A DNA stretch of 64,000 bases from Undibacterium parvum (GCF_003955735.1 NZ_CP034464.1:3410001-3474000), one strand, 5' to 3'. Positions 43,151 through 53,145 are shown, numbered from the stretch's first letter. Notes: a model not told the origin generated them from the sequence alone. Program-made: numbers and translations.

Positions 43151-43190
43151 CCCCTCGCCCGCTTGCGGGAGAGGGGCTGGGGGTGAGGGC
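43151..43190 (+). repeat. short hairpin repeat (CTCTCCCGCAAGCGGG type), copy 1
   Basis: CCCCTCGCCCGCTTGCGGGA GAGGGGCTGGGGGTGAGGGC, a GC-rich hairpin with a TTGC loop followed by GGGTGAGGGC. A second copy lies inverted at 43268. Confidence 0.85.
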
Positions 43191-43267
43191 GGTAGAGCAA
43201 CGCACTTTCTCAAGTAATTTCAAGCCGCAATAATTCCTGGAACTCTAGCATTTTAATAATCTGAATC

Positions 43268-43307
43268 GCCCTCACCCCAACCTTCTCCCGCTAGCGGGAG
43301 AGGGAGC
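43268..43307 (-). repeat. short hairpin repeat, inverted copy 2
   Basis: GCCCTCACCCCAACCTTCTC CCGCTAGCGGGAGAGGGAGC, the reverse complement of the copy at 43151 with a few changes (loop CTAG instead of TTGC). The pair could fold the urtA-urtB intergenic RNA into a long stem. Confidence 0.85.
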
Positions 43308-43324
43308 TTGAGTCCGGCTTAGAT

Positions 43325-43426
43325 AGTACTTACGCAAAACCGCCCCAGCGTCGTTGCATCCGCCTTGCCGTACTAGAGTACTGTCTTCGGCGGTGCGCCT
43401 AGCTGGAGCAATTTTGCGTAAGTCCT
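43325..43426 (+). repeat. 102-bp MITE-like element, copy 3
   Basis: AGTACTTACGCAAAA ... TTTTGCGTAAGTCCT, closely similar to the copies at 27737 and 28417 and in the same orientation; TA flanks both ends. It ends 60 bases before the urtB start. Confidence 0.9.
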
Positions 43427-43485
43427 ATTAGATTGATTTGGAATGCTTAAAAAAAGGAGGGCGGCGAAAACCCAACGACAGCAAT

Positions 43486-45090
43486 ATGCGTCTATCCAAC
43501 AAATTTTATATAGCTTTCCTACTTTGCACCCATGCGCTTAGTGCAATTGCCGCTATCGATGCGGCATTACTCAAGCCGCTGACGGGCGACGATCCGGATG
43601 CGCGCATAGCGGCGGTAGCCAAGATTGCGGCACTCGCCAGCCCCGAGGCGCAGCAGGTCTTGAACGCCTTAAAAAACGATAGCGCCTACAGCACGCCGGA
43701 CGGCGAGTTCCTGATTGTGGCCGACGGTAAAGCTTTTCATCCGCTTAACGGCCAGATTAGCGAGACACCCGATGGTATTGATGGCGTGACCGTGAATAAC
43801 CGTTTGCGCGCCGTCGTCGATGGCGCCTTGTCAGGGTTTAAATTACTCTCGCCCGAGCGCACGGTGCGCCTTAGCGCCGCGCTGGAATTGCAAAAAAGCG
43901 CAGCCATAGAACAAATTCCACTGATAGAAATCGCCATCGCCAAGGAGCAGGATGACGAGATACTGGCGATACTGAAAATGGTGATGGCAAGCGCCAATCT
44001 GCAGTCGCCCGATGCGGCGATACGCAGGCAAGCCGCGCATGCCCTGGCGCAAACCCGCAACGCTAGCCTCAAGCCAGTATTGCAAGCAATGCTAGAAAAG
44101 TCGGCGGATGGTCTTTACGCAGAGCCGGATGAAGCGGTGCGCCGCGAAGTAGCGGCAACCCTAAAAGCGCTCGACAGTCATCTGGCGCTGACCGAATTTG
44201 TCGGCAATCTGGTGTATGGTATTTCTCTCGGTAGCGTGCTGCTACTGGCGGCTCTTGGTCTGGCGATTACCTTCGGCCTGATGGGCATCATCAACATGGC
44301 GCATGGCGAATTACTGATGATAGGTGCCTACACCACGTATGTAGTGCAGATGCTGTTTCGCAGCTATTTGCCGGCCGCGCTTGATGCCTATTTGATCGTG
44401 GCCTTGCCGGCTGCTTTTATTGTCGCGGCAGCGGTTGGCATCGCACTTGAGCGCACGGTGATACGCTGGTTGTATGGACGCCCGCTCGAGACTTTGCTGG
44501 CTACCTGGGGCATCAGCCTGATGTTGATGCAAACGGTGCGTAGCATTTTTGGCGCTCAAAACGTCGAGGTCGCCAATCCTTCCTGGATGTCGGGTGGCGT
44601 GACGGTGCTGGGTTCCCTGGTGCTGTCCTACAACCGCATCGTCATCGTATTTTTTTCCTTGTTGGTGGTGTTGGCGGTGTGGCTGATCCTGAATAAAACC
44701 CGGCTCGGCCTTTTTGTACGGGCGGTGATGCAAAACCGTCGTATGGCCGATTGCGTCGGGGTCTCCACTGCCAAGGTCGACATGATGACCTTCGGCCTGG
44801 GCTCAGGGATTGCCGGTCTGGGTGGCGTTGCCTTGTCGCAGTTGGGTAATGTTGGGCCAGATCTGGGACAAAGCTATATCGTCGATTCTTTTATGGTGGT
44901 GGTGCTGGGCGGGGTAGGGCAGTTGGCCGGCACCGTGATTGCCGCGTTTGGTTTGGGCGAAGTGAATAAGTTCCTGGAGCCGTTTGCCGGTGCCGTGATG
45001 GGTAAAATTTTTATCCTGATTTTTATCATTATTTTTATCCAGCGCCGCCCGCAAGGCCTGTTCGCATTGAAAGGCAGGAGCGTCGAATGA
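43486..45090 (+). CDS. urtB: urea ABC transporter permease UrtB
   Basis: About 534 residues. A signal-like N-terminus and a periplasmic helical domain of roughly 230 residues (repeat-like ALAQTRNASLKPVLQAML segments) is the feature that separates UrtB from LivH. The LivH-type permease follows, about eight helices, from LVYGISLGSVLLLAALGLAITFG onward, with GLGSGIAGLGGVALSQLGNVGP near 455. I start at the ATG at 43486, directly before a signal sequence. An AGGAGG lies 26 bases upstream without a start codon at normal distance, so the true start is uncertain. Overlaps urtC by ATGA. Confidence 0.93.
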   Translation: MRLSNKFYIAFLLCTHALSAIAAIDAALLKPLTGDDPDARIAAVAKIAALASPEAQQVLNALKNDSAYSTPDGEFLIVADGKAFHPLNGQISETPDGIDGVTVNNRLRAVVDGALSGFKLLSPERTVRLSAALELQKSAAIEQIPLIEIAIAKEQDDEILAILKMVMASANLQSPDAAIRRQAAHALAQTRNASLKPVLQAMLEKSADGLYAEPDEAVRREVAATLKALDSHLALTEFVGNLVYGISLGSVLLLAALGLAITFGLMGIINMAHGELLMIGAYTTYVVQMLFRSYLPAALDAYLIVALPAAFIVAAAVGIALERTVIRWLYGRPLETLLATWGISLMLMQTVRSIFGAQNVEVANPSWMSGGVTVLGSLVLSYNRIVIVFFSLLVVLAVWLILNKTRLGLFVRAVMQNRRMADCVGVSTAKVDMMTFGLGSGIAGLGGVALSQLGNVGPDLGQSYIVDSFMVVVLGGVGQLAGTVIAAFGLGEVNKFLEPFAGAVMGKIFILIFIIIFIQRRPQGLFALKGRSVE

Positions 45091-46220
45091 ATACCATCGC
45101 CATGAATAAGCTAGTGAAGCATCAGCCTTTGTTTGCCCGCCCGGTCTGGACGGCGATTATGGTCTGCAGCGTGATTGCCGCCTTACTGCCGCTACTTAAT
45201 CTGAGTTTCCCCGACGGCCATGCGCTGCATGTATCTAGCTATATGCTGGGTCTGGTGGCCAAGTTCATGTGCTATGCACTGGCAGCGATGGCGCTCGATC
45301 TGGTGTGGGGTTATACCGGTATTTTATCCTTAGGGCATGGGGTATTTTTCGCCTTGGGCGCGTATGCGCACGGCATGTATCTGATGCGTGCGATAGGCCG
45401 CGATGGCGTGTATCAAAGTCATTTGCCCGATTTTATGGTGTTTCTCGACTGGAAAACTTATCCATGGTATTGGGCCATGACCGACAACTTCTGGTATTGC
45501 ATGGCGCTGGTGGTCCTGGTGCCGGGCGTGCTGGCATTTGTGTTTGGCTATTTTGCGTTTCGCTCGCGTATCAAAGGTGTGTATTTTTCTATCATCACGC
45601 AGGCCATGACGTTTGCCTTTATGTTGCTGTTTTTCCGCAATGACACTGGCTTTGGTGGTAACAACGGGTTTACTGATTTCAAGCGGATACTTGGGTATAG
45701 CGTGACAGCGCCAGGCACCAAGGCGGTTCTGTATCTGATTACCCTCAGCACATTGTTAGCTGCCCTGATTTTGTGCCGCAGTATCGTCAACTCTAAACTG
45801 GGGCGTGTCTTGCAGGCGGTGCGTGATTCCGAATCGCGCCTGATGTTTATCGGTTACGACCCCTTGTGGTTTAAGCTGTTTGTCTGGACTTTATCTGCGG
45901 TCTTGTGCGGCATCGCCGGTGCGCTGTATGCGCCGCAAGTGGGCATCATCAATCCGTCTGAAATGTCGCCCGCCAATTCTATTGAGATGGTGATCTGGGC
46001 TGCGGTCGGTGGCCGCGGTACTTTGCTCGGCCCCATCGTCGGCGCGTTTACCGTCAATGGTCTAAAGAGTTGGTTTACCGCCGCCTTCCCGGATTTATGG
46101 CTGTTTGCGCTAGGCCTGCTGTTTATTCTGGTGACCCTGTTCATGCAAGAGGGCATCTTAGGTTTGCTGAAAAAAATGAAAAAATTCAAAAAACTTAAAC
46201 AAACACCGGAGGCGCTATGA
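45087..46220 (+). CDS. urtC: urea ABC transporter permease UrtC
   Basis: Second urea permease, LivM-like, 377 residues with eight to ten helices. LDLVWGYTGILSLGHGVFFALGAYAHGMYLMR near 75-105 is the LivM/UrtC hallmark. FGGNNGFTDFKRILGY and the EAA-type loop VRDSESRLMFIGYDPLWFKLFVWTLSAVLCGIAGALY follow. A basic C-terminal tail (KKMKKFKKLKQ) faces the cytoplasm. It overlaps both urtB and urtD by 4 bases. Confidence 0.95.
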   Translation: MNTIAMNKLVKHQPLFARPVWTAIMVCSVIAALLPLLNLSFPDGHALHVSSYMLGLVAKFMCYALAAMALDLVWGYTGILSLGHGVFFALGAYAHGMYLMRAIGRDGVYQSHLPDFMVFLDWKTYPWYWAMTDNFWYCMALVVLVPGVLAFVFGYFAFRSRIKGVYFSIITQAMTFAFMLLFFRNDTGFGGNNGFTDFKRILGYSVTAPGTKAVLYLITLSTLLAALILCRSIVNSKLGRVLQAVRDSESRLMFIGYDPLWFKLFVWTLSAVLCGIAGALYAPQVGIINPSEMSPANSIEMVIWAAVGGRGTLLGPIVGAFTVNGLKSWFTAAFPDLWLFALGLLFILVTLFMQEGILGLLKKMKKFKKLKQTPEAL

Positions 46221-47071
46221 GCAAAGTACTCAAATCTGGCGAAACCTATCTGAGTGAAGAGCCGGGTAGCCGCGCTGATTACGGCGTCAATTATGGCCGC
46301 GTCAAGAGTGCCGGGGTCGATACCACGCATGGGGCTATTCTGTATCTGGACGATATTACCGTGTCCTTCGATGGCTTCAAGGCCTTGAATAAACTCACGC
46401 TGGATATCTCGGTCGGTGAATTGCGTTGCATCATAGGCCCGAACGGTGCGGGTAAGACCACCATGATGGATGTCATTACCGGCAAGACCAAAGCGAGTTC
46501 TGGCAGCGCATTTTTTGGTCAGACTATTGATCTGGCCAAGATGAACGAGGTGCAGATTGCGCATGCCGGTATCGGCCGCAAGTTTCAACGCCCCACCGTG
46601 TTTGAGCAGCATAGCGTGTTTGAAAATCTGGAACTGGCGATGAAGATGGATAAGCGCGTCAAGCCCAGCCTGTTCTTCAGACTCACTTCTGAGCAGGGCG
46701 GCAAAATAGAAGAAATCTTGAAGCTGATACGCCTGAACGGGCAAGAGGCGCGCGCGGCCGGTTTGCTCTCGCACGGGCAGAAGCAATGGCTGGAGATAGG
46801 CATGCTCTTGATGCAGGAGCCAGAATTAATTTTGCTCGATGAGCCGGTGGCCGGTATGTCGGACGCCGAAACCGCCCGCACCGCCGAACTGCTCAACGAA
46901 TTGCGCGGCAAGCATTCGATCATGGTGGTGGAGCACGACATGGGTTTTGTCACCGAAATCGCGCGGCAAGGCAAGGTCTCGGTGCTGCATGAAGGCTCTG
47001 TATTGTCCGAGGGGACAATGCAGCAAGTGCAAAACGACGAACGTGTCATCGAAGTGTATTTGGGGCGCTAA
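46217..47071 (+). CDS. urtD: urea ABC transporter ATP-binding protein UrtD
   Basis: LivG-type ATPase, 284 residues. About 45 N-terminal residues precede the domain. Walker A GPNGAGKTTMMDVITGKTK near 75, GIGRKFQRPTVFEQHSVFENL, the H-G-Q signature LLSHGQKQWLEIGMLLM, Walker B LILLDEPVAGMSD and switch His IMVVEHDMGFV are present; SHGQ replaces SGGQ, as usual for UrtD. The urtE ATG follows immediately after its stop. Confidence 0.95.
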   Translation: MSKVLKSGETYLSEEPGSRADYGVNYGRVKSAGVDTTHGAILYLDDITVSFDGFKALNKLTLDISVGELRCIIGPNGAGKTTMMDVITGKTKASSGSAFFGQTIDLAKMNEVQIAHAGIGRKFQRPTVFEQHSVFENLELAMKMDKRVKPSLFFRLTSEQGGKIEEILKLIRLNGQEARAAGLLSHGQKQWLEIGMLLMQEPELILLDEPVAGMSDAETARTAELLNELRGKHSIMVVEHDMGFVTEIARQGKVSVLHEGSVLSEGTMQQVQNDERVIEVYLGR

Positions 47072-47770
47072 ATGTTAGAAGTGGAACAACTGAATCAATA
47101 TTACGGCTCCTCGCATACCTTGCGCGGGATTTCGCTGACGGTTAAAAAAGGCGAGTGCCTCACTTTGCTGGGACGCAATGGGGTCGGCAAAACCACGCTG
47201 CTCAAATGCATGATGGGCGTGCTGCCGCTCAGTAGTGGATCGGTGAAGTTGGAGGGCCGTGACATCAGCAAATTAAGGCCGCATGAACGCGCCAGATTAG
47301 GCATTGCCTACGTACCGCAGGGGCGTGAGATTTTTGCCCGCCTGACGGTAGAAGAAAATCTGTTGATGGGGATGGCGACCAAATCAGCCCGGCAAGCATC
47401 GCATATCAAGGGCGACATCTATGAATTGTTTCCGGTGCTGAAAGAAATGCTGCAGCGGCGCGGCGGCGACTTGTCCGGCGGTCAGCAGCAACAACTGGCG
47501 ATCGCTCGGGCCTTGCTGGCCGAGCCCAAGCTGATCATTTTTGATGAGCCTACCGAGGGCATACAACCGTCCATCATCAAGGATATAGCCCGGGTGATAC
47601 GCCTGCTGCGCGAACGCGGTGACATGGGCATTATCCTGTGCGAACAATATTTTGATTTCGCCCGCGAACTGGCCGATAAGTTTGTGGTGCTGTCGCGTGG
47701 GGAAGTGGTGGCGTCTGGCACGCAAGCGGCGATGGACGGCGCAGACGTAAAACGTCACCTGGCGGTATAG
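47072..47770 (+). CDS. urtE: urea ABC transporter ATP-binding protein UrtE
   Basis: LivF-type ATPase, 232 residues. MLEVEQLNQYYGSSHTLRGI start, Walker A GRNGVGKTTLLKCMMG, IAYVPQGREIFARLTVEENL, signature LSGGQQQQLAIARALL, Walker B LIIFDEPTEGIQPSII and ILCEQYFDFA with Glu-Gln at the switch position, as normal in this subfamily. Only 4 bases separate it from ureD, so the transporter and urease genes form one run. Confidence 0.95.
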   Translation: MLEVEQLNQYYGSSHTLRGISLTVKKGECLTLLGRNGVGKTTLLKCMMGVLPLSSGSVKLEGRDISKLRPHERARLGIAYVPQGREIFARLTVEENLLMGMATKSARQASHIKGDIYELFPVLKEMLQRRGGDLSGGQQQQLAIARALLAEPKLIIFDEPTEGIQPSIIKDIARVIRLLRERGDMGIILCEQYFDFARELADKFVVLSRGEVVASGTQAAMDGADVKRHLAV

Positions 47771-47774
47771 CCAT

Positions 47775-48656
47775 ATGTCTAGCGATCTTGCCTTGCTGGA
47801 CGAGCAAATAATTGCAGCTATAGCCATCGCGCCGTGGCAGGCCAAGCTGCGTTTGGGTTTTAGCGATGATGGCGGCACCACCCGCCTCACCGAGCGTTCG
47901 CATGTCGGCCCTTTGCGCGTGCAAAAAGCGCTGTATCCAGAGGGCGGACAAATTTGCCATGCGATTATTGTCCATCCACCGGGTGGCGTAGTCGGTGGCG
48001 ATCAGTTGGAAATCGCAATGAGCGTGCAAGCGAATGCGCACGCCTTGCTGGCCACGCCAGGGGCAGCTAAGTGGTACAAGGCCAACGGAAAAATTTCTAA
48101 GCAGAGCGTACAAATGACGGTGCAGCAAGCAGCCAGCGTGGAATGGCTGCCGCAAGAGACGATATTTTTTGATGCCGCCCACGTACAGCTATCGCAAACC
48201 ATCAACTTGGCGAAGGACGCCAGTTTTATCGGCTGCGATATTTTGTGCTTTGGCCGCACCGCCTCGGGTGAAAGTTTTCATTCCGGGAAAATATCTCAGC
48301 ACAGCACGATACGCCGCGAAGGTAAATTGATCTGGTTTGAGCAAGGCGCAGTCACTGGCGGCAGTCTGGCCATGACGGGCTTGCTGGGTTTGGGTGGCAA
48401 TACGGTCTGCGCCACTTTGCTAGCAGCCGGCAAGACGGTGCCGGCTGCTGTGATAGCTGCCTTGCGTGAAGAGGCTAGTGCCTTGCTGGCTGGAGCAGGA
48501 AGCTTCGGCGTAACCCAGCTCAAGGCGGTGATCGTGGTGCGCTATCTGGGCAATGCCAGCGAAATGGCGCGGGCGCTGATGCTCATGGCCTGGCGTTATT
48601 TGCGCCCGGAAATCATAGGGCGTGAGGCGGTCGCATTAAGAATTTGGAATACCTGA
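47775..48656 (+). CDS. ureD: urease accessory protein UreD
   Basis: Urease maturation scaffold that, with UreF and UreG, carries nickel to apo-urease. 293 residues. WQAKLRLGFSDDGGTTRLTERSHVGPLRVQKALYPEGG near 16, HPPGGVVGGDQLEI, ATPGAAKWYK near 95 and VEWLPQETIFFDAA are the family landmarks. It follows urtE by 4 bases. Between it and ureA lies a 149-base gap with a copy of the dispersed palindrome, unusual inside a urease operon. Confidence 0.95.
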   Translation: MSSDLALLDEQIIAAIAIAPWQAKLRLGFSDDGGTTRLTERSHVGPLRVQKALYPEGGQICHAIIVHPPGGVVGGDQLEIAMSVQANAHALLATPGAAKWYKANGKISKQSVQMTVQQAASVEWLPQETIFFDAAHVQLSQTINLAKDASFIGCDILCFGRTASGESFHSGKISQHSTIRREGKLIWFEQGAVTGGSLAMTGLLGLGGNTVCATLLAAGKTVPAAVIAALREEASALLAGAGSFGVTQLKAVIVVRYLGNASEMARALMLMAWRYLRPEIIGREAVALRIWNT

Positions 48657-48682
48657 AGAAATAAAAAACAGGCAGGCCCAGC

Positions 48683-48741
48683 GCGCATATCCCATGCGGT
48701 CTGCAGGCCATGCAGGCTGGAAACCCGCATGGAATATGCGC
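48683..48741. repeat. dispersed palindrome between ureD and ureA
   Basis: GCGCATATCCCATGCGGTCTGCAGG-type left half (arm GCGCATATCCCATGCGG) and right arm CCGCATGGAATATGCGC. It is the reverse complement of the copy after nrtC, including the centre, and is followed by GCTTTTTTTAAA. Confidence 0.9.
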
Positions 48742-48805
48742 AAGCGGGCTGTGCTTTTTTTAAATTGGTTTTGTTTATTGGTAGAGTTTTGCAATAGAGG
48801 ATGCG

Positions 48806-49108
48806 ATGGAACTGACTCCAAGAGAAAAAGATAAGTTACTCATTTTTACCGCCGGTTTGCTGGCAGAGCGGCGCATGGCGCGTGGCCTCAAACTGAATTA
48901 TCCGGAAGCGATCGCGCTGATTTCTGCTGCCATCATGGAAGGCGCGCGTGACGGCAAGACGGTGGCTGAACTGATGTCGGATGGCGCCAAAATTCTCACA
49001 CGTGCCGACGTCATGGATGGCATCGCCGAGATGATCCCGGACATACAGGTGGAGGCGACTTTCCCTGATGGCACCAAGCTGGTCACCGTGCATCACCCGA
49101 TTCCTTAA
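48806..49108 (+). CDS. ureA: urease subunit gamma
   Basis: Smallest structural subunit of urease, 100 residues. [23 protein letters not shown] at the start, [23 protein letters not shown] and the C-terminal [15 protein letters not shown] match the family from end to end. Part of ureABC, the nickel enzyme that splits urea into ammonia and carbamate. The ureB start follows 23 bases later. Confidence 0.97.
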   Translation: MELTPREKDKLLIFTAGLLAERRMARGLKLNYPEAIALISAAIMEGARDGKTVAELMSDGAKILTRADVMDGIAEMIPDIQVEATFPDGTKLVTVHHPIP

Positions 49109-49131
49109 TATTTTGAGATGTGGAGAACAGC

Positions 49132-49476
49132 ATGATTCCAGGTGAAATGCTGATACAGGCGGGCGACATTGAACTCAATGTCGGCCGTGACACTATCACG
49201 CTGAAAGTGGCCAATAGTGGCGACCGGCCGATCCAGGTCGGCTCGCACTTTCATTTTTTTGAGACTAATCCGTTTCTGCAATTTGAGCGTCAACTTGCTT
49301 ACGGCATGCGCTTAAATATCACGGCAGGCACTGCGGTGCGCTTCGAGCCGGGCCAGATCAGGACCATACAGTTGGTGGCGCTGGGGGGCGATCGTATCGT
49401 CTACGGTTTCAATGGCTTGGTGATGGGCAAACTCGCAGAGCAAACGGTGGAGCAAACGCTGGAGCAAACCAAATGA
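49132..49476 (+). CDS. ureB: urease subunit beta
   Basis: 114 residues. [50 protein letters not shown] start, [16 protein letters not shown] and [19 protein letters not shown] use the ATG at 49132 with GGAG 6 bases before it. The last dozen residues ([12 protein letters not shown]) are encoded by three 12-bp tandem units (49438-49473) and extend the normal C-terminus. The stop overlaps the ureC ATG by 4 bases. Confidence 0.96.
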   Translation: MIPGEMLIQAGDIELNVGRDTITLKVANSGDRPIQVGSHFHFFETNPFLQFERQLAYGMRLNITAGTAVRFEPGQIRTIQLVALGGDRIVYGFNGLVMGKLAEQTVEQTLEQTK

Positions 49477-51173
49477 CAAAAATCTCAAGGCAAGCCTATG
49501 CCGAAATGTTCGGCCCCACTACGGGCGACCGGATTCGTCTGGCCGATACCGACTTGTTTATCGAGATCGAAAAAGACTATGCGATTTACGGCGAAGAAGT
49601 GAAATTCGGTGGCGGTAAAGTGATACGCGACGGCATGGGCCAGTCGCAGCGCGTGCATGCCGATGTGATGGATACCGTCATCACTAATGCCGTGATCCTG
49701 GATCACTGGGGCATAGTCAAAGCCGATATCGGCCTCAAGAATGGTCTGATTGCGGCGATAGGCAAGGCCGGTAATCCTGATATCCAATCCGGCGTCACGA
49801 TGGCAATCGGCGGCGCGACTGAGATCATTGCCGGCGAAGGCATGATCGTCACCGCCGGTGGTGTCGATAGTCATATCCATTTCATCTGTCCGCAGCAGAT
49901 TGAGGAAGCCTTGATGAGCGGCGTGACTACCATGCTGGGCGGTGGTACTGGGCCAGCAGTGGGCACGGCCGCCACCACCTGTACGCCGGGGCCATGGCAT
50001 ATCCATTCTATGCTGATGGCGGCCGATGCTTTTCCGATGAATCTGGGGTTTCTTGGCAAGGGCAACGTCAGCCTGCCAGAGCCACTGGAAGAGCAAATCA
50101 AGGCGGGTGCCATAGGCCTTAAACTACATGAGGACTGGGGTAGCACGCCTGCCGCGATAGACAATTGCCTGGCGGTCGCCGAGCGTTACGATGTGCAGGT
50201 GGCGATCCATAGTGATACTTTGAACGAAGGGGGCTTTCTTGAGCATACCCTGGCCGCTTTCAAGAACCGCACCATCCACACCTTCCATACCGAAGGTGCC
50301 GGTGGCGGCCACGCGCCCGATATCATCGCTGCCGTCGGCGAGGCCAATGTGCTGCCGTCCTCGACCAATCCTACCCGACCGTACACGGTGAATACGCTAG
50401 ACGAACATCTCGATATGCTGATGGTCTGCCATCACCTGGACCCGGCGATTGCCGAAGACGTGGCGTTTGCCGAATCGCGCATACGACGCGAGACCATCGC
50501 TGCTGAAGATATTCTCCATGACATCGGCGCTATTTCTATGATGTCATCCGATTCGCAAGCCATGGGGCGGGTTGGCGAAGTCATCATGCGCACCTGGCAG
50601 ACCGCGCATAAGATGAAAACCCAGCGGGGCGCATTGGCGCAAGACAATGCGCGCCATGATAATTTCCGCGCCAAGCGCTATATCGCCAAGTACACCATCA
50701 ACCCGGCAATTACCCATGGCATTTCGCATGTAGTGGGCTCGCTGGAAGTAGGCAAGATTGCCGATATCGTGTTGTGGAAACCGGCCTTCTTTGGCGTAAA
50801 GCCGAGCATGATACTCAAAGGCGGCATGATTGCGGCGGCGCAGATGGGCGACCCGAATGCCTCGATACCCACGCCGCAACCGGTACACACCCGCATGATG
50901 TTTGGCGCATACGCTGGTGGTCTGAAAAAATCATTTACCTTCGTCTCGCAAGCGGCGTTTGATGCCGGCATCGCACAGCAACTACAGTTGAGTAAAACCG
51001 TGATCGCGGTTAAAAACACCCGCAATCTGCGCAAGACCGACATGATCCATAACGCGGCTACGCCGAAGATGCAGGTTGATCCAGAAACCTATGAAGTACG
51101 CGCCGATGGCGAATTGCTGGTGTGTGAGCCGGCCAAGGTCTTACCGATGGCCCAACGTTATTTTTTATTCTAA
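49473..51173 (+). CDS. ureC: urease subunit alpha
   Basis: Catalytic subunit, 566 residues. Nickel ligands and catalytic residues are in place: HIHFICPQQ near 135, the carbamylated Lys in [13 protein letters not shown] near 217, [15 protein letters not shown] near 270, MVCHHLDP with the flap His near 320 and the Asp in [13 protein letters not shown] near 360. The N-terminal [17 protein letters not shown] is typical. No truncation or missing residue is visible, so the enzyme should be functional once loaded by UreDEFG. Confidence 0.98.
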   Translation: MTKISRQAYAEMFGPTTGDRIRLADTDLFIEIEKDYAIYGEEVKFGGGKVIRDGMGQSQRVHADVMDTVITNAVILDHWGIVKADIGLKNGLIAAIGKAGNPDIQSGVTMAIGGATEIIAGEGMIVTAGGVDSHIHFICPQQIEEALMSGVTTMLGGGTGPAVGTAATTCTPGPWHIHSMLMAADAFPMNLGFLGKGNVSLPEPLEEQIKAGAIGLKLHEDWGSTPAAIDNCLAVAERYDVQVAIHSDTLNEGGFLEHTLAAFKNRTIHTFHTEGAGGGHAPDIIAAVGEANVLPSSTNPTRPYTVNTLDEHLDMLMVCHHLDPAIAEDVAFAESRIRRETIAAEDILHDIGAISMMSSDSQAMGRVGEVIMRTWQTAHKMKTQRGALAQDNARHDNFRAKRYIAKYTINPAITHGISHVVGSLEVGKIADIVLWKPAFFGVKPSMILKGGMIAAAQMGDPNASIPTPQPVHTRMMFGAYAGGLKKSFTFVSQAAFDAGIAQQLQLSKTVIAVKNTRNLRKTDMIHNAATPKMQVDPETYEVRADGELLVCEPAKVLPMAQRYFLF

Positions 51174-51181
51174 TACCTATT

Positions 51182-51739
51182 ATGCTTATCATACAAACCA
51201 AAGTAGAGAAGGCCGACATCATTGCGGCGCAATTGATTTTGCCTTACGAATTACGCGAAAAAAGTCGTCTGCGCGCCACCATGAGTAACGGCGAAGAAGT
51301 CGGCGTATTCACCTTGCGCGGATCGGTGATGCGCGATGGCGATCTGATGCTGGGCAACGATGGCCGCATCGTGCAAATAGTGGCAGCGCAAGAGCCCACC
51401 TACCGGGTCGAATGCGGCGACGCCTTTGGCTTGTTGCGCTGCGCCTTTCATCTGGGTAACCGGCACACCCAGGCCCAGCTTGGTGACGGTTTTTTACGGA
51501 TACGTCAGGACAGCGTACTTAGGGAAATGCTACTAGGTCTGGGCGCGACGGTGATGGAAGAGCGTGCCAGTTTCGAACCTGAGGCAGGGGCTTACGGCGG
51601 TGGCCATCATCACGGTGGCGACGACGCGCATCCGCATAATCCTCTGGCACCGATTCCCCTACGCCAGCGCATCCACAGGCCGTCTGATGCCAAAACTGAT
51701 CTAAAAACGGATCTGAAAATTGATCTCTCAGCTGATTGA
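51182..51739 (+). CDS. ureE: urease accessory protein UreE
   Basis: Nickel metallochaperone, 185 residues. The peptide-binding N domain (1-75) includes LPYELREKSRLRATMSNGEEVGVFTLRGSVMRDGD-like strands. The metal domain follows (HLGNRHTQAQL with the conserved His near 97). A His-rich stretch GGGHHHGGDDAHPHNPLAPIP near 140-160 should bind several nickel ions. The C-terminal tail KTDLKTDLKIDLSAD is encoded by 12-bp tandem units (51692-51727) and is unrelated to metal binding. ureF follows after 9 bases. Confidence 0.95.
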   Translation: MLIIQTKVEKADIIAAQLILPYELREKSRLRATMSNGEEVGVFTLRGSVMRDGDLMLGNDGRIVQIVAAQEPTYRVECGDAFGLLRCAFHLGNRHTQAQLGDGFLRIRQDSVLREMLLGLGATVMEERASFEPEAGAYGGGHHHGGDDAHPHNPLAPIPLRQRIHRPSDAKTDLKTDLKIDLSAD

Positions 51740-51748
51740 AAGTACGCC

Positions 51749-52429
51749 ATGCAATCGTCCGCCTTACTCCATCTGCTACAACTGGCCAGCCCCTCACTGC
51801 CTATCGGTGCGTATAGCTATTCGCAAGGTTTGGAAGCGGGTATAGAAAACGGCACGGTCAGTAACGAGGCCAGTGCGCGGTTTTGGATTATCGAGCATTT
51901 GCATCAGGTAGTAGCGCAATTTGAAGCGCCTATCTTGTGGCGCTTGCAGCATGCCTTTGCGGCACGCGATGGCGCAGCGGTCAGCCATTGGACGGCCTGC
52001 TTTATCGCGGCCCGCGACACCGCCGAGTTTCGTGCCGAGACCATACAGATGGGCTACTCGCTGGGCAAGCTAGTGGCCGACCTGAAGATCGCCGACAGCG
52101 CATCGTTGGCACTACTTCACAGTCTGGACGAAATCCCTTTGCCCACTGCGCTCGCCTGCGCCGCCGATGCTTTGGCGATCGCGCCCGAGGCGCTGTTGTT
52201 GGGCAGTTTGTTTTCCTGGGCGGAAAATCAGGTACTAGTTTGCGTTAAATCGGTGCCGCTAGGTCAAGTCGCCGGGCAGCGCCTGTTGCTGTCCTTACGT
52301 GGCGAACTGGAGCAGGCGGCGCGTACTTCTCAGTTACTGGCAGATGAAGATTTATCCAACTGGGCACCGGGCTTGTCGCTGCTATCGATGCAGCATGAAG
52401 TGCAATACAGCCGGCTGTATAGATCCTAA
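51749..52429 (+). CDS. ureF: urease accessory protein UreF
   Basis: All-helical activation factor of the UreDFG complex, 226 residues. LLQLASPSLPIGAYSYSQGLEAGIENG near 8-34 is the UreF hallmark. FRAETIQMGYSLGKL near 95, LFSWAENQVLVCVKSVPLGQVAGQRLL near 155 and the C-terminal NWAPGLSLLSMQHEVQYSRLYRS complete it. Two 11-bp units (AATTGGGTCCA, AATTAGGTCCA) follow at 52428-52449, overlapping its stop codon. Confidence 0.95.
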   Translation: MQSSALLHLLQLASPSLPIGAYSYSQGLEAGIENGTVSNEASARFWIIEHLHQVVAQFEAPILWRLQHAFAARDGAAVSHWTACFIAARDTAEFRAETIQMGYSLGKLVADLKIADSASLALLHSLDEIPLPTALACAADALAIAPEALLLGSLFSWAENQVLVCVKSVPLGQVAGQRLLLSLRGELEQAARTSQLLADEDLSNWAPGLSLLSMQHEVQYSRLYRS

Positions 52430-52468
52430 TTGGGTCCAAATTAGGTCCAAATAATTTTAAAGATAAAT

Positions 52469-53113
52469 ATGATGAATTCACTCAAATCAAATGACACACA
52501 AACCCCCAACCCTTTACGGGTAGGCATAGGCGGCCCGGTTGGTTCGGGCAAGACTGCCTTATGCGAAATGCTGTGCAAGCGCATGCGCGACCATTACGAG
52601 ATGGCGGTAATTACCAACGACATCTACACCAAGGAGGATATGGAGATCTTGCTGCGTGCCGATGCCTTGCCGGCGGAGCGCTTGATGGGCGTGGAAACTG
52701 GCGGCTGCCCGCATACCGCAATCCGCGAAGACGCCTCGATCAATCTAGAAGCGATCGCCCGCATGAGCGCCGATTTTCCTGATCTCGATCTGATCTTGAT
52801 CGAATCGGGTGGCGACAATCTGGCCGCCACTTTCAGCCCGGAATTATCTGACCTGACTATCTACGTGATTGACGTTGCCGGCGGCGAAAAAATTCCACGC
52901 AAGGGCGGGCCAGGGATTACCCGCTCTGATTTGCTGATCATCAACAAGACCGATCTGGCCCCGCATGTTGGTGCCAATCTTGATGTGATGGCAGTCGATG
53001 CCAAACGCATGCGCGGTGAGCGACCATTTGTCTTCACCAATCTGCGTACCGGTGATGGCTTGGAAACGGTGTTTGAATTCATACAGAAACAGGGCTTGTT
53101 ACAACAGAACTGA
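52469..53113 (+). CDS. ureG: urease accessory GTPase UreG
   Basis: SIMIBI GTPase that powers nickel delivery; 214 residues. P-loop [19 protein letters not shown], the metal-binding CPH motif in [18 protein letters not shown] near 75, [32 protein letters not shown] and [13 protein letters not shown]. Two adjacent ATGs (52469, 52472) can serve as start. hupE/ureJ follows after 32 bases. Confidence 0.97.
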   Translation: MMNSLKSNDTQTPNPLRVGIGGPVGSGKTALCEMLCKRMRDHYEMAVITNDIYTKEDMEILLRADALPAERLMGVETGGCPHTAIREDASINLEAIARMSADFPDLDLILIESGGDNLAATFSPELSDLTIYVIDVAGGEKIPRKGGPGITRSDLLIINKTDLAPHVGANLDVMAVDAKRMRGERPFVFTNLRTGDGLETVFEFIQKQGLLQQN

Positions 53114-53145
53114 GCAAATTTTTAATATTGAAATAGGAGTTAGAT

